Assembly: GCA_016707445.1 (NCBI GenBank)
Contig: JADJHR010000006.1
Span: 310,001 to 374,000, forward strand
From: Rubrivivax sp.
Lineage (GTDB): Bacteria; Pseudomonadota; Gammaproteobacteria; Burkholderiales; Burkholderiaceae_C
Length of the DNA stretch: 64,000 nucleotides
Direction: 5' to 3'
Shown: piece after piece, positions 25,765-34,887 of the stretch
Numbering within the stretch: the stretch's first letter is position 1
How the letters are laid out: every line of letters begins with the position of its first letter
Program-made: the position numbers and the translations under genes
The notes under the pieces: generated by a model
The model's database searches: none
Seen by the model: the letters and a program-made list of their open reading frames with translations, nothing else
Told to the model about the DNA's origin: nothing

Positions 25765-26840
25765 GGATACAACCTTCCCGCATTGAAGACCCCGTCGGGG
25801 TCGAAGGCGGCCTTCAGCTGCTTCTGGATGCGCTCAAGCGGCAGCGACAGCGGCGCGAACGCGCCGGGCGACTTGTCGCCGCCGCGGAACAGCGTGGCGT
25901 GGCCACCGGTCGCGGCCGCCGCTTCTCGCAACTGTGCCGCGGGCGTGCTGGTGCACAACCAGCGCTGGGCGCCGCCCCATTCCACCAGCTGCTCACCCGA
26001 CAGCGCCAGCGGCGGTGCGGTCTGCGGCAGCGACAAGCGCCACAGCGTGGCGCCGCCCTGCACCGCTTTCAGCGCACCGATGAAGAACTCGTCGTGATGG
26101 TCGCGCAGCCCGGCCCAGAAGGTGGCGGCCAGGGCAGGCTCGATCAGCTCACCGCCCAGCGCCGCCTGCGCGGCCTGCACGGCCGCGCGCGCACCGGCCA
26201 GGCGCAGCACCAGCATGCCGTCCCACCAGGCGCTTGCCGACAGCGGCAGCGGCTGGCCGCCCCATTGGTTGAGCCTGACCAGCGCGGCCGCCTGGCCGAG
26301 TTCGAAGCGCAGTGTGGCCGTGGCCACGGCCTGCGGCAGCACTTTCAGCGAGACCTCGCAGATCACGCCCAAAACGCCCATCGACCCGGCCAGCAGCCGC
26401 GACACGTCGTAGCCGGCCACGTTCTTCATCACCGTGCCGCCGAAGCTCAGCACTTCGGCGCGGCCGTTGATCATGGTGGCGCCCAGCACGTAGTCGCGCA
26501 CGCCCCCCACCGCCGCACGCGCGGGGCCGGACAGCCCGGCCGCCACCATGCCGCCGACGGTGCCCGTGTCTGCAAATCGCGGAGGCTCGAAAGGCAGGCA
26601 TTGGCCCTGCTCGGCCAGCGCCGCTTCCAGCTCGGCCAGCGGCGTGCCGGCGCGCGCGGTCACCACCAGTTCGCTGGGTTCGTAGCTGCTGATGCCCGCC
26701 AGCGAGCGAACGTCCAGCGGCTCACCCTTCGGCGGCCCGCCGTAAAAGGCCTTGCTGCTGCCGCCGCGGATGTCGAGCCGGCCGCGGGCGGCGCGGGCGG
26801 TCTGCACCTGGTCGACAAGGTGGTCCAGCGCGGTGCTCAT
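25755..26840 (-). CDS. glcE: glycolate oxidase FAD-binding subunit GlcE
   Basis: A 361-residue FAD-binding (PCMH/vanillyl-alcohol-oxidase type) subunit of glycolate oxidase. The N-terminal region carries DIRGGSSKAFYG, then the dinucleotide-binding stretch FADTGTVGGMVAAGLSGPARA and VRDYVLGATMINGRAEVLSFGG, with the downstream MKNVAGYDVSRLLAGSMGVLG characteristic of GlcE. It starts one base after the glcD stop and ends overlapping the methyltransferase start, so it is fully embedded in the operon. Confidence 0.94.
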   Translation of the reverse strand: MSTALDHLVDQVQTARAARGRLDIRGGSSKAFYGGPPKGEPLDVRSLAGISSYEPSELVVTARAGTPLAELEAALAEQGQCLPFEPPRFADTGTVGGMVAAGLSGPARAAVGGVRDYVLGATMINGRAEVLSFGGTVMKNVAGYDVSRLLAGSMGVLGVICEVSLKVLPQAVATATLRFELGQAAALVRLNQWGGQPLPLSASAWWDGMLVLRLAGARAAVQAAQAALGGELIEPALAATFWAGLRDHHDEFFIGALKAVQGGATLWRLSLPQTAPPLALSGEQLVEWGGAQRWLCTSTPAAQLREAAAATGGHATLFRGGDKSPGAFAPLSLPLERIQKQLKAAFDPDGVFNAGRLYPWM

Positions 26841-26841
26841 C

Positions 26842-28335
26842 TCAGAAGCGTTCCAGTTCCGGGAAGGGCAGCAGCCCCTTCTTCACGTGCATGCGGCCGT
26901 ATTCGGCACAGCGCTGCAGCGTGGGAATGACCTTGCCGGGGTTGAGCAGGCCCGTGGGATCGAAGGCGCGCTTGAGCGCCTCCATCTGCGTGCGTTCGGC
27001 CGGGCTGAACTGCACGCACATGCTGCTGAGCTTTTCCACGCCAACACCATGCTCGCCGGTCACCGTGCCGCCGAACGCGACGCTGGTTTCGAGAATGTCG
27101 GCGCCGAACAGCTCGCAGCGGCGCAGCTGGTCGGGGTCGTTCGAGTCGAACAGGATCAGCGGATGCAGGTTGCCGTCACCGGCATGAAAGACGTTGCAGC
27201 ACTTCAGCCCGTACTTCACTTCCATCTGGCCGATGGCCAGCAGGATGTCGGCCAGCCGCCGGCGCGGAATGGTGCTGTCCATGCACATGTAGTCGGGGCT
27301 GATGCGGCCCGACGCCGGAAAGGCGTTCTTGCGGCCGCTCCAGAAGGTCAGGCGCTGCGCCTCGTCGCGGCTGACCTCCATGCGCGTGGCGCCGGCGCCC
27401 GCCAGCACGTCGAGCATGCGGTCGATCTCCTCGGCCACCTCTTCGGGCGTGCCGTCGCTTTCGCACAGCAGGATGGCCACGGCGTCGAGGTCGTAGCCGG
27501 CGTGCACGAAGTCTTCCACCGCCGCCGTCATCGGCTTGTCCATCATCTCCAGGCCGGCCGGGATGATGCCGGCGGCGATGATCGCGGCCACCGCGTCGCC
27601 GGCTTTGCGGATGTCGTCGAAGCTGGCCATGATGCAGCGCGCCAGCTTCGGCGTGGGCACCAGCTTGACGGTGACCTCGATCGTCACCGCCAGCATGCCT
27701 TCGCTGCCGATGATGGCCGGCAGCAGGTCCAGGCCCGGCGTGTCCAGTGCCTCGGACCCGAACTCGACCGCCTCGCCCTCGACCGTGAAGCCACGCACGC
27801 GCAGCACGTTGTGCAGTGTCAGCCCGTACTTCAGGCAATGCACGCCGCCCGAGTTCTCGGCCACGTTGCCGCCGATGGTGCAGGCGATCTGGCTGCTGGG
27901 GTCGGGCGCGTAGTACAGGCCGTGGCGCGCCGCGGCCTCGCTGATGGCCAGGTTGCGCACCCCGCATTGCACGGTGGCGGTACGTGCCAGCGGGTCGATG
28001 CGAACGATCTGGTTGAACTTGGCCAGCGCCAGCGTCACGCCCAGGTGGTGCGGCAGCGCGCCGCCCGACAGCCCGGTGCCGGCACCGCGCGCCACCACCG
28101 GCACCTGCAGCCGGTGACAGGCCGCCAGCACCGCCGACACTTGCGTTTCGGTTTCGGGCAGCACCACCACCAGCGGCTGCTGCCGATAAGCCGTCAGGCC
28201 GTCGCATTCATAGGGCACCGTGTCCTCGGCCTGCCACAGCAGTGCATGCCGCGGCACCAGCGCAGACAAGGCTGCCACGACCTCGGCCTGGCGCTGGGCA
28301 CGGTCGATCGCGGCGGTGGGCAGAGGGGAGTTCAT
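26842..28335 (-). CDS. glcD: glycolate oxidase subunit GlcD
   Basis: The catalytic FAD subunit of glycolate oxidase. The 497-residue protein has the PCMH FAD domain (VVARGAGTGLSGGALP, DPSSQIACTIGGNVAENSGG, LLPAIIGSEGMLAV) and the C-terminal substrate-cap domain with NVFHAGDGNLHPLILF and GEHGVGVEK. It is first in the operon glcD-glcE-methyltransferase-glcF. ATG 28335 is used; the frame extends ten codons upstream to 28365 without conservation. It is divergent from the flavoenzyme gene at 28437. Confidence 0.95.
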   Translation of the reverse strand: MNSPLPTAAIDRAQRQAEVVAALSALVPRHALLWQAEDTVPYECDGLTAYRQQPLVVVLPETETQVSAVLAACHRLQVPVVARGAGTGLSGGALPHHLGVTLALAKFNQIVRIDPLARTATVQCGVRNLAISEAAARHGLYYAPDPSSQIACTIGGNVAENSGGVHCLKYGLTLHNVLRVRGFTVEGEAVEFGSEALDTPGLDLLPAIIGSEGMLAVTIEVTVKLVPTPKLARCIMASFDDIRKAGDAVAAIIAAGIIPAGLEMMDKPMTAAVEDFVHAGYDLDAVAILLCESDGTPEEVAEEIDRMLDVLAGAGATRMEVSRDEAQRLTFWSGRKNAFPASGRISPDYMCMDSTIPRRRLADILLAIGQMEVKYGLKCCNVFHAGDGNLHPLILFDSNDPDQLRRCELFGADILETSVAFGGTVTGEHGVGVEKLSSMCVQFSPAERTQMEALKRAFDPTGLLNPGKVIPTLQRCAEYGRMHVKKGLLPFPELERF

Positions 28336-28436
28336 GTGCGGGAGGCAGCGCTGCGGTGCGGGCATGATGCCATTGCCCGGCCTCAGCTTCGCTCGCTGCG
28401 CGCAAGACAGGGCATTCGAGTTAGTCTTCGCCGCAC

Positions 28437-29780
28437 ATGAAGACGGCGATCATCGTTGGCGGCGGGCTTGCGGGTCTGGTGGCGGCACGAAGGTTGGCGA
28501 TGAGCGGCAGCTATCTGTCGCTGATTTTCGAGTCGTCGTCAATTTCTGGCGGCAAAGCCGCATCATGGCGCGATGAAACCGGTGCCCTCATAGAGGCCGG
28601 CCTGCATGTGTGCTTTCCGTACCATCGGCATTTGCTCAGTCTGCTCGGCGAGCTCGGGGCGGGATCTGGCATTAAGTGGGCCGACGCGGCCCTGCGCTAT
28701 GTACGCACCGACGGCGATGTGGCCGAGTTGCGATTTCCGCGCCTGCCGCGCCCCCTGAACGGTGCGTTCGCGATTGCACGGCACCGGCACCTTAGCCTCT
28801 GCGATCGACTGTCAGCCTTGTTCGGAGCCGTCGAGGCGACGCTCAGCTCGCACGGCTGGCGCAGTCGCTATGAGTCGATCACGTTCGCGCAGTGGGCGCA
28901 GCGGCGCGGGCTGTCCAAGGCGCTCGTCGCGAGCGTGTTCGAGCCGATGATCGGTGGCCTGACGTTTCTGCGCAGTGACGAAGTCAGCGCCCGGGCCATG
29001 CTCGACTACATCGTCGCCGTGGGCGGCAGCACCGACGCCTACCGGGTCGGCCAGTTCAGAGGCGGAACCGCGCAGGTCGTGATCGAACCGCTTGTCGCCG
29101 ACCTGGTTGCCCGCGGGGGCCGGATCCGCACTGGATGTGCCGTTGATTCGCTGGTGATCGACGGTGGGCGGGCGACCGGCGTTCGCCTGCAGGACGGCAA
29201 CCAAGTGCGTGCCGACGTCGTGATCGTGGCCGTGCCCAGTCATCAGCTGGGCCGACTGATGCCGGCCGCGCTGCAGCACAACCCCGCCATTCGCAGCGTC
29301 GCCCGATTGCAGGCGGTGCCGGTCGCCTCGGTGCTCGTGCGCTTCGACCGCCTGCTCGGCGGGCCGCCCGGCCTGCGCTTGTCGCCTGGCTGTGTCTTCA
29401 ACACCTGGGCCGACATGGCGGAACTCTTGCCCGAACTCGCGGGGTCCGGCCGGTCGGTGCTGCAACTGGTGGTGGCGCCGCTGCGTTGCCCGTCATTGTT
29501 GGATGATGCTGCCTTGACTGCTCGCGTCATTGCCGACGTCCGTCGGATCCTCCCTGCGGCGCGGGCAGCCCGGGTCGAGAAAACCGTCGTCACGCGCACG
29601 CCGCATTCGGTACATGCTGCCATCCCCGGGGCAGAGCAACTGCGACCTGATGTGCACATCGGCGTGCCTGGTCTCTTGCTGGCAGGCGACCATGTCTGCA
29701 CGGGTCACAACCCGAATATGGAATCGGCCGTGATTTCCGGCCTTCGCGCGGCGAACTTGGCGATCGAGGCTGCACGATGA
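28437..29780 (+). CDS. FAD-dependent oxidoreductase, carotenoid-desaturase/hydroxysqualene-dehydroxylase type
   Basis: A 447-residue flavoprotein. The N-terminal FAD motif AIIVGGGLAGLVAARRL is followed by GGKAASW, EAGLHVCFPYHRHLLSLLGEL and the C-terminal FAD-closing LLLAGDHVCTGHNPNMESAV. The EAGLHV...Y signature is that of the phytoene/zeta-carotene desaturase and HpnE group, which act on long isoprenoid chains, so an isoprenoid-like substrate is likely but unproven. It overlaps the cyclase gene by 4 bases (ATGA), indicating a two-gene operon. It is homologous in motif layout to the large flavoprotein at 35642-38740. The 5' end of the gene is visibly less GC-rich than the neighbouring glc genes. 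Confidence 0.82.
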   Translation: MKTAIIVGGGLAGLVAARRLAMSGSYLSLIFESSSISGGKAASWRDETGALIEAGLHVCFPYHRHLLSLLGELGAGSGIKWADAALRYVRTDGDVAELRFPRLPRPLNGAFAIARHRHLSLCDRLSALFGAVEATLSSHGWRSRYESITFAQWAQRRGLSKALVASVFEPMIGGLTFLRSDEVSARAMLDYIVAVGGSTDAYRVGQFRGGTAQVVIEPLVADLVARGGRIRTGCAVDSLVIDGGRATGVRLQDGNQVRADVVIVAVPSHQLGRLMPAALQHNPAIRSVARLQAVPVASVLVRFDRLLGGPPGLRLSPGCVFNTWADMAELLPELAGSGRSVLQLVVAPLRCPSLLDDAALTARVIADVRRILPAARAARVEKTVVTRTPHSVHAAIPGAEQLRPDVHIGVPGLLLAGDHVCTGHNPNMESAVISGLRAANLAIEAAR

Positions 29781-32700
29781 GCGACGACATGCTGGCACGA
29801 TCGTTCGCCCCGACCCGCTTGCTGGATCGGGTACCCGGAGACGGTCGATCGATCGGTATTGCGGGCGCCGTCTTGCTGGCCGACCTGGCCGATTTCACGG
29901 GGCTGACCGAGGCCCTTGCAGCCAAGGCCGGCCGCGACGGCGTGGAACTCGTCGGTCGGGATCTGAATCAGGTCCTGGGCCCCGTGATCGACGCCGTCGT
30001 CAACCGGGGCGGCGAGGTCGTCAAGTTCTCGGGCGATGGGCTGCTGTGTGTCTTTGCCGGTTACGAGCAGGCCATCGAAGCGGCACGCTTGGCCGCGCGC
30101 GACATCGCGGCGGTGGCGGTGCAGGGCCCTTCCGGCCAGATACACCAGTTTCGCGTTGCCATCGTGCATGGATCGGTCGCGCTGGCCAGCATCGGTGGTC
30201 ACCGCGGACGACGGGAGCTGGTCGCCGGCGGCGAGGCGGTCGAGCAGGCACAGCAACGGGTCACGCAGGCCCGACCCGGGGATCTGGGCCCGGAGCTGAG
30301 GCTGCCGGCACTGCCGCCGGATCGTCAGCCGACGCCGGTGCCGATCGACGACCCCCAGTGCTACTTGCCGGACTACGTTCGGGAGCGCTTGGGCCATCAC
30401 CTGTCGCAGTGGCTGCAAGAACTGAGGTCGCTCACCATCGTGTTCGCGTCGCGCGTCGTCGATCCGGTGGGAAGTGAGCTACAGCCGCTGGCACGCGCCG
30501 TCCAGGTCGTCGTCGACAGGCACGGTGGCCAGCTGCTGCGTTTCAGTTTCGAGGGCCGGCTGCTCGTGGCCGAGCTGGCTTTCGGCCTCAGCGTCGGCGC
30601 GGCCGCTGCGGGGCCGACCGAGGCCCTGCGCGGCGCGGTGGCTCTGCTTCGCCGCGGCTTGGCGACGCGCATCGGCGTTTCGACAGGACGCGTGCTGCTG
30701 GGTCCGGTCGGGTCCACCGCCCGGCGGCAGCTGACGACGCTGGGGTCGATCGTCAACCTGGCGGCGCGCCTGATGCAGCACGCCGGCGAGAACGAAGCCT
30801 TGGTCGACAACGCGAGCTGGGTGGGCGTCGAGGGGCGCTTTCAGGGCACCGCAGATCGGGCCGTGCTGAAGGGGCTTGGTGAACGCTCGTTCTGGCGTCT
30901 CGGTATGGAGGTTTCACCGCCGGCGATTCACGATGAAGAGATGGTCGGTCGAGATCGTGAGATGCAGGCCATCCGCGACGTTCTGACCGCCGTCGATTCG
31001 CCGATGCGGGCGATCGTGATCCAGGGAGAGGCCGGAATTGGCAAGAGCCGACTCTGTCGATGGCTCGAAGCCGAGCTGCAACGGCGAGGCCTCGCGGCGT
31101 TCTTGTCGCAAGCGACTCCCGTCGGGCGGGACACGCCCTACTCCGGCCTGGCGGCGACGATAGCGACCGTTTGTGGGCTGCGGCCCGGGGTGGACAGCGA
31201 GCAGCAGTTGCGGGCGGTCGCACAACGGGTACTGGGTGACGCCGACCGCGCGCCGCTGCTGGGTGATGCCCTTGGCCTGTCTCTGCCGGATTCGGCGTTG
31301 ACGCTGCCGCTGGTCGGACGGGCTCGCGCAGAGAACATCCGAGGCGCGCTGTCGGCCCTGTTCGACCTGCGTGAACGGCCTGGTGGCGCTGCGCTGATCG
31401 TCGAGGATGCACATTGGCTGGACTCGGCCAGTTGGGCGTTGTTGCAGCACCTGGCGCTCGACGATACGGGTCTGTGCATTGTTGTCGCCTGCCGGCCGAT
31501 GCTCAATCTGGAGCCGGCGGAACTGCGGGCCCTACGGGCGCGGGGTGCGCTGAGCCTGAGCCTGCAGCCGCTGTCAGAGCCGGACCTTGCGGCTGTGTTG
31601 GCGCGCCGCCTGGGCGTGTGCCAGGTGCCGACCGACCTGGTGCAGTGGGTGGCCGAGCGCGCCCGTGGCAACCCCTTCTTCGCGCGCGAGCTGGCAGCCA
31701 TGCTGATGGCGCTGGGCCATGTCGAAGTCAGCGACGGCGCACTGGTCGGCCAGGCAGACCGGACAGCGCTGGACGCGCTGCCCTTGGCCTCCACCGTGGA
31801 AAGCACGCTCGAGCAGCGCATCGACCAGCTTGGCTTGGAAGACGCGGTCGCGCTCAAGGTCGCCAGCGTGATCGGGCCCTTCTTCGATCTCGACACGCTG
31901 AGCGCGCTGACGACCGGGCCGGATGGCGGCAGCGTCCAGGCGGTGGTCGATCGACTCGTCGCCGCCGACATGGCCATGCCCGCCGGGGAGGGTCGGTTCG
32001 CCTTCAGGCACCGCCATACCCAGGACGCGGCCTATCGCATGTTGCCGGGCGAAAGGCGCCGCGATTTGCACGGGCGTGTGGCCGGCTGGTTCGAGCGTCG
32101 ACTGGGCGACCGCGCCGACGAACACGCCGGTGAACTGGCCCACCACTGGTTTGCCGCCGAGGTTCGACCGAAGGCGCTGCAATGGCTTGAAAGCGCAGGC
32201 ATTCAGGCGCTGCGCACCGGAGCCGACCGCGAGGCGGCAACCCAGTTTCGCCGTGCGCTGTCGATCGCCGACGGCCAGCCTGCAGGGCGCGTCGCCGCGT
32301 GGCACCGGCAGCTGGCGCGCGCGATGTTCGGGCTGGGTGAAGTGGAAGGCGTTGCGGTCGAAGCCCGAGCCTGTGTCGAGCTGGTTGCGCGGCGGCTGCC
32401 GACCAGCCCGCTGTCGTGGGCACTGCAGGCTGGCCGCATGACCCTGGGCCGATGGATGGGGGCCTCGACGCGCACGCTGTCCGCGGACGCGGGCGAATTG
32501 CTCGAAGGCGCGCGTGCCGCTGGGCTGCTGGCCGAATCGGCCTACTTTCTGAACGCGCCCGAGGTGATGCTGGGCAGCGCCCTGCTTGCCGTCGACCTGG
32601 CCGAGCGCACGCCGAGCGCGGCGCCGGTCTCGACCGCGTACGGCATGCTCGGCGTGGTGGCCGGCATGGCCCGCCTGCAGCGCACGGCCAGGCGGTATCT

Positions 32701-33640
32701 GGGCCGTGCGCGGGCCCTGTCCGAGGCTGCCGGCGACCCTTACCAGCTGGGCGTCGCGTGGTTCTACACCGGCATGTATTTCGGCTGCATCGGCGACTGG
32801 GCCGCATCGCGGGACGCCGCGCAACGGGCGCTGGCGCTGACCGAAGGGCTGGGCGCCGACATGCAGAGCGGGTTCCAGCTGACATTGATCGCGACCAATG
32901 CGCTGTACACCAGCGAATATGCGAACACGCGCGCATGGATGGCCACGGTGCGATCGCGAGCCGAGCGCGCGGGCAATGTCCAGCAGCTGGGTTGGGCCTG
33001 TAACGTCGTCTCGGTGGCTGACCTGCACCAGGGTCTCTACGTGGATGCGGTTGCGCTGTCGGCGCAAGGCCGGCAAATCTTCTTGTGTGAGCGGGACCTG
33101 GTGTCACTGATCATTGCCGAAGGGGTGCAATGCGCCGCCTTGGCCCACGCCGGCCGCATGGACGATGCGTTGCAGGCCGCTGCGCGTGCCACTGATCTGA
33201 TCGCCACGGCGCGGCCCACCACCTGGGGGCAACTGGAAGGCTTTTCCGGGCCCTGCGAGGTGTATGCGATGGCTCTGGCGCAGGGGGTCGCATTCGATGC
33301 CCAGGCGCGGGGCCGGTTCCGCATCGCGATCAGGGGCCTGCGCTTGTTCGCGCTCACGTTTCCTTTCGGCCGACCGCGCTTGCATTGGGTGCGGGGCCAG
33401 GGCTTGTTGGCGGTCGGCCAGCCCCGGGTTGCGCGGCGCCATCTTTTGCGGGCCATCAGACTGGCGCAGCACTTTGGCATGCCGTTCGAAGAGCTGCGTG
33501 CCACCAGGCTGTTGGCGCCGCTGAGCGATGGGCCGGCGCAGGCTGGGCTGTTGCAGCGGGTGCAATCACTGAGGGTGCAGGTCGAAGCCGGCGCAGCAGC
33601 GTTGCTGCCGACTGTTCAGCCCGAGGTCCAGGCGGTCTGA
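29777..33640 (+). CDS. soluble-adenylyl-cyclase-like protein: two cyclase domains, AAA/NTPase, TPR-like repeats
   Basis: A 1287-residue cytoplasmic protein with the domain order of mammalian sAC (ADCY10). Domain C1 (about residues 28-165) has the metal-binding Asp in LLADLADFTG (D36) and VVKFSGDGLL (Lys83, Asp87) but lacks the catalytic Asn/Arg. Domain C2 (about 215-345) lacks the metal Asp (FSFEG at 256-260) but has TTLGSIVNLAARL with Thr320, Asn327 and Arg331. The two could therefore form one complete active site. Lys plus Thr is the class IIIb adenylyl cyclase combination. A STAND/AAA-type ATPase follows, with Walker A QGEAGIGKSRLC (about 416-427) and a Walker B-like LIVEDAHWLDSASW. The last 600 residues are helical, TPR-like. 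It is translationally coupled to the flavoprotein gene before it. Cyclase activity is inferred, and the protein may work as a signalling ATPase. Confidence 0.85.
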   Translation: MSDDMLARSFAPTRLLDRVPGDGRSIGIAGAVLLADLADFTGLTEALAAKAGRDGVELVGRDLNQVLGPVIDAVVNRGGEVVKFSGDGLLCVFAGYEQAIEAARLAARDIAAVAVQGPSGQIHQFRVAIVHGSVALASIGGHRGRRELVAGGEAVEQAQQRVTQARPGDLGPELRLPALPPDRQPTPVPIDDPQCYLPDYVRERLGHHLSQWLQELRSLTIVFASRVVDPVGSELQPLARAVQVVVDRHGGQLLRFSFEGRLLVAELAFGLSVGAAAAGPTEALRGAVALLRRGLATRIGVSTGRVLLGPVGSTARRQLTTLGSIVNLAARLMQHAGENEALVDNASWVGVEGRFQGTADRAVLKGLGERSFWRLGMEVSPPAIHDEEMVGRDREMQAIRDVLTAVDSPMRAIVIQGEAGIGKSRLCRWLEAELQRRGLAAFLSQATPVGRDTPYSGLAATIATVCGLRPGVDSEQQLRAVAQRVLGDADRAPLLGDALGLSLPDSALTLPLVGRARAENIRGALSALFDLRERPGGAALIVEDAHWLDSASWALLQHLALDDTGLCIVVACRPMLNLEPAELRALRARGALSLSLQPLSEPDLAAVLARRLGVCQVPTDLVQWVAERARGNPFFARELAAMLMALGHVEVSDGALVGQADRTALDALPLASTVESTLEQRIDQLGLEDAVALKVASVIGPFFDLDTLSALTTGPDGGSVQAVVDRLVAADMAMPAGEGRFAFRHRHTQDAAYRMLPGERRRDLHGRVAGWFERRLGDRADEHAGELAHHWFAAEVRPKALQWLESAGIQALRTGADREAATQFRRALSIADGQPAGRVAAWHRQLARAMFGLGEVEGVAVEARACVELVARRLPTSPLSWALQAGRMTLGRWMGASTRTLSADAGELLEGARAAGLLAESAYFLNAPEVMLGSALLAVDLAERTPSAAPVSTAYGMLGVVAGMARLQRTARRYLGRARALSEAAGDPYQLGVAWFYTGMYFGCIGDWAASRDAAQRALALTEGLGADMQSGFQLTLIATNALYTSEYANTRAWMATVRSRAERAGNVQQLGWACNVVSVADLHQGLYVDAVALSAQGRQIFLCERDLVSLIIAEGVQCAALAHAGRMDDALQAAARATDLIATARPTTWGQLEGFSGPCEVYAMALAQGVAFDAQARGRFRIAIRGLRLFALTFPFGRPRLHWVRGQGLLAVGQPRVARRHLLRAIRLAQHFGMPFEELRATRLLAPLSDGPAQAGLLQRVQSLRVQVEAGAAALLPTVQPEVQAV

Positions 33641-34887
33641 CAGCGCACGCGCGCCTGCAGGCGCTCGAAGATGCGGTACAGCCCGTACAGCGTGCGGTTG
33701 ACGAGGATGAATTCGCTGCGAATGCCGATCAGCGCCTGGTCCCGGATCATCTTCAGGAAGTGGCGACGACCCTCGGCGACGAAGTCGGGTTGCGCGCCGA
33801 AGTCGAAGCGGTCGACCCGGAAGGGCAGCGCCAGCCAGTTGCGAAACGGCGTCAACGCCGATTGATCGAGCTCCCAGGCAGTCGGCGGCGACACGTGGGC
33901 GAAGAGCCCCATGTCGCGGTAAACCGCGTGTGCGGCCTGGTCGTCAACGGCAACGGCGGCGCGCCAGATGCGGGTGAAGATGTGCTGGTAATCGGCGGGA
34001 ATCCAGCGCGTGCAGCCGAAGTCCAGCAGACCGATGCGCCCCGCGCCATCGAACAGCATGTTGCCCGGGTTGGGGTCGGCGTGCAGCCGCCCCAGCCCAT
34101 GCATTGACTGCACGAACACGTCGTACAGGCGCTGCGCGGCGAGGTCTTTCTCTTCGGGCTGCGGCCCGCTGCGAAGCCAGTCGTCGAGGTGAAGGCCGGG
34201 CAGCCTGGTCATCGTCAGCACGCCGGGCGCGCACAGGGCCGGCAGCACACCGGCGACCGTCACGCCGTCGACCGCGAGCTGCTGCTGGAACCAGGCCAGG
34301 CTGTCAGCTTCGCGCTCGTAGTCGCACTCTTCGAGCAGGCGCTGCTCGACCTCGTCGAGCAGCCGGCGATGGTGCGCAGCATGGTCGAGCAGCGCCGTCG
34401 CCCGTCGCAACAGCCGCAGGTCGCTGCGCACGGCCTGTTCCATGCCCGGGTACTGCACTTTCACCGCCACCGGCTGGCCGCAGCGCGTCGTCGCGGCATG
34501 CACCTGGCCCAGGCTGGCCGCGGCAAAGGGCCGAGGCTCAAAAGCATGGAAATGCTGCTCGATCGGCCCCAGCCGGCTGCGCACCATGTCGCGCGCAAAT
34601 GCCGCGCTCATCGCTGGCACCCGGTGGCAGGCGGCGGCCAGTTCGCGCGCCACCGCTTCGGGCAGCAGGTCGCTTTCGAGGCTGAGAAACTGCGCCACCT
34701 TGGCCGCGGCACCGCGAAGTTCGAGTAGCGCGGCCAGCAGGGCGCGATGGCTGCGCGCACCGTCGGCCTCTGCGCTGCGGTTGATGCCCAGGCGTTCGGC
34801 AAGGCCGAAGGCGCCGGCCTCGACCGCGGCACGCCCCAGGCGCAGGCCCCGCGCCACGCCGGAGACGGGCGGCGGCCGCGCGCTCAC
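33616..34887 (-). CDS. ABC1/UbiB (AarF) family atypical kinase-like protein
   Basis: A 423-residue protein of the UbiB/COQ8 atypical kinase family. It shows the K-x-A/G-Q motif form GAAAKVAQFLSLE, the Ala-rich nucleotide loop FAAASLGQVHAA, the VAVKVQYPGM lysine, the catalytic LHADPNPGNML and the metal-binding LLDFGCTRW. Members are ATPases that support isoprenoid-lipid (mainly ubiquinone) metabolism. This is not UbiB itself: it is shorter, lacks the C-terminal membrane helices and does not sit with ubiE/ubiJ. Its last 25 bases overlap the end of the convergent cyclase gene, and its ATG overlaps the stop of the upstream TetR-like gene by 4 bases. Confidence 0.85.
   Translation of the reverse strand: MSARPPPVSGVARGLRLGRAAVEAGAFGLAERLGINRSAEADGARSHRALLAALLELRGAAAKVAQFLSLESDLLPEAVARELAAACHRVPAMSAAFARDMVRSRLGPIEQHFHAFEPRPFAAASLGQVHAATTRCGQPVAVKVQYPGMEQAVRSDLRLLRRATALLDHAAHHRRLLDEVEQRLLEECDYEREADSLAWFQQQLAVDGVTVAGVLPALCAPGVLTMTRLPGLHLDDWLRSGPQPEEKDLAAQRLYDVFVQSMHGLGRLHADPNPGNMLFDGAGRIGLLDFGCTRWIPADYQHIFTRIWRAAVAVDDQAAHAVYRDMGLFAHVSPPTAWELDQSALTPFRNWLALPFRVDRFDFGAQPDFVAEGRRHFLKMIRDQALIGIRSEFILVNRTLYGLYRIFERLQARVRCQTAWTSG

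Noticed and set aside
33616..34887. ABC1 gene as the housekeeping ubiB
   Set aside because: It is shorter, lacks the C-terminal membrane helices and is not with ubiE/ubiJ, so it is a family paralogue.
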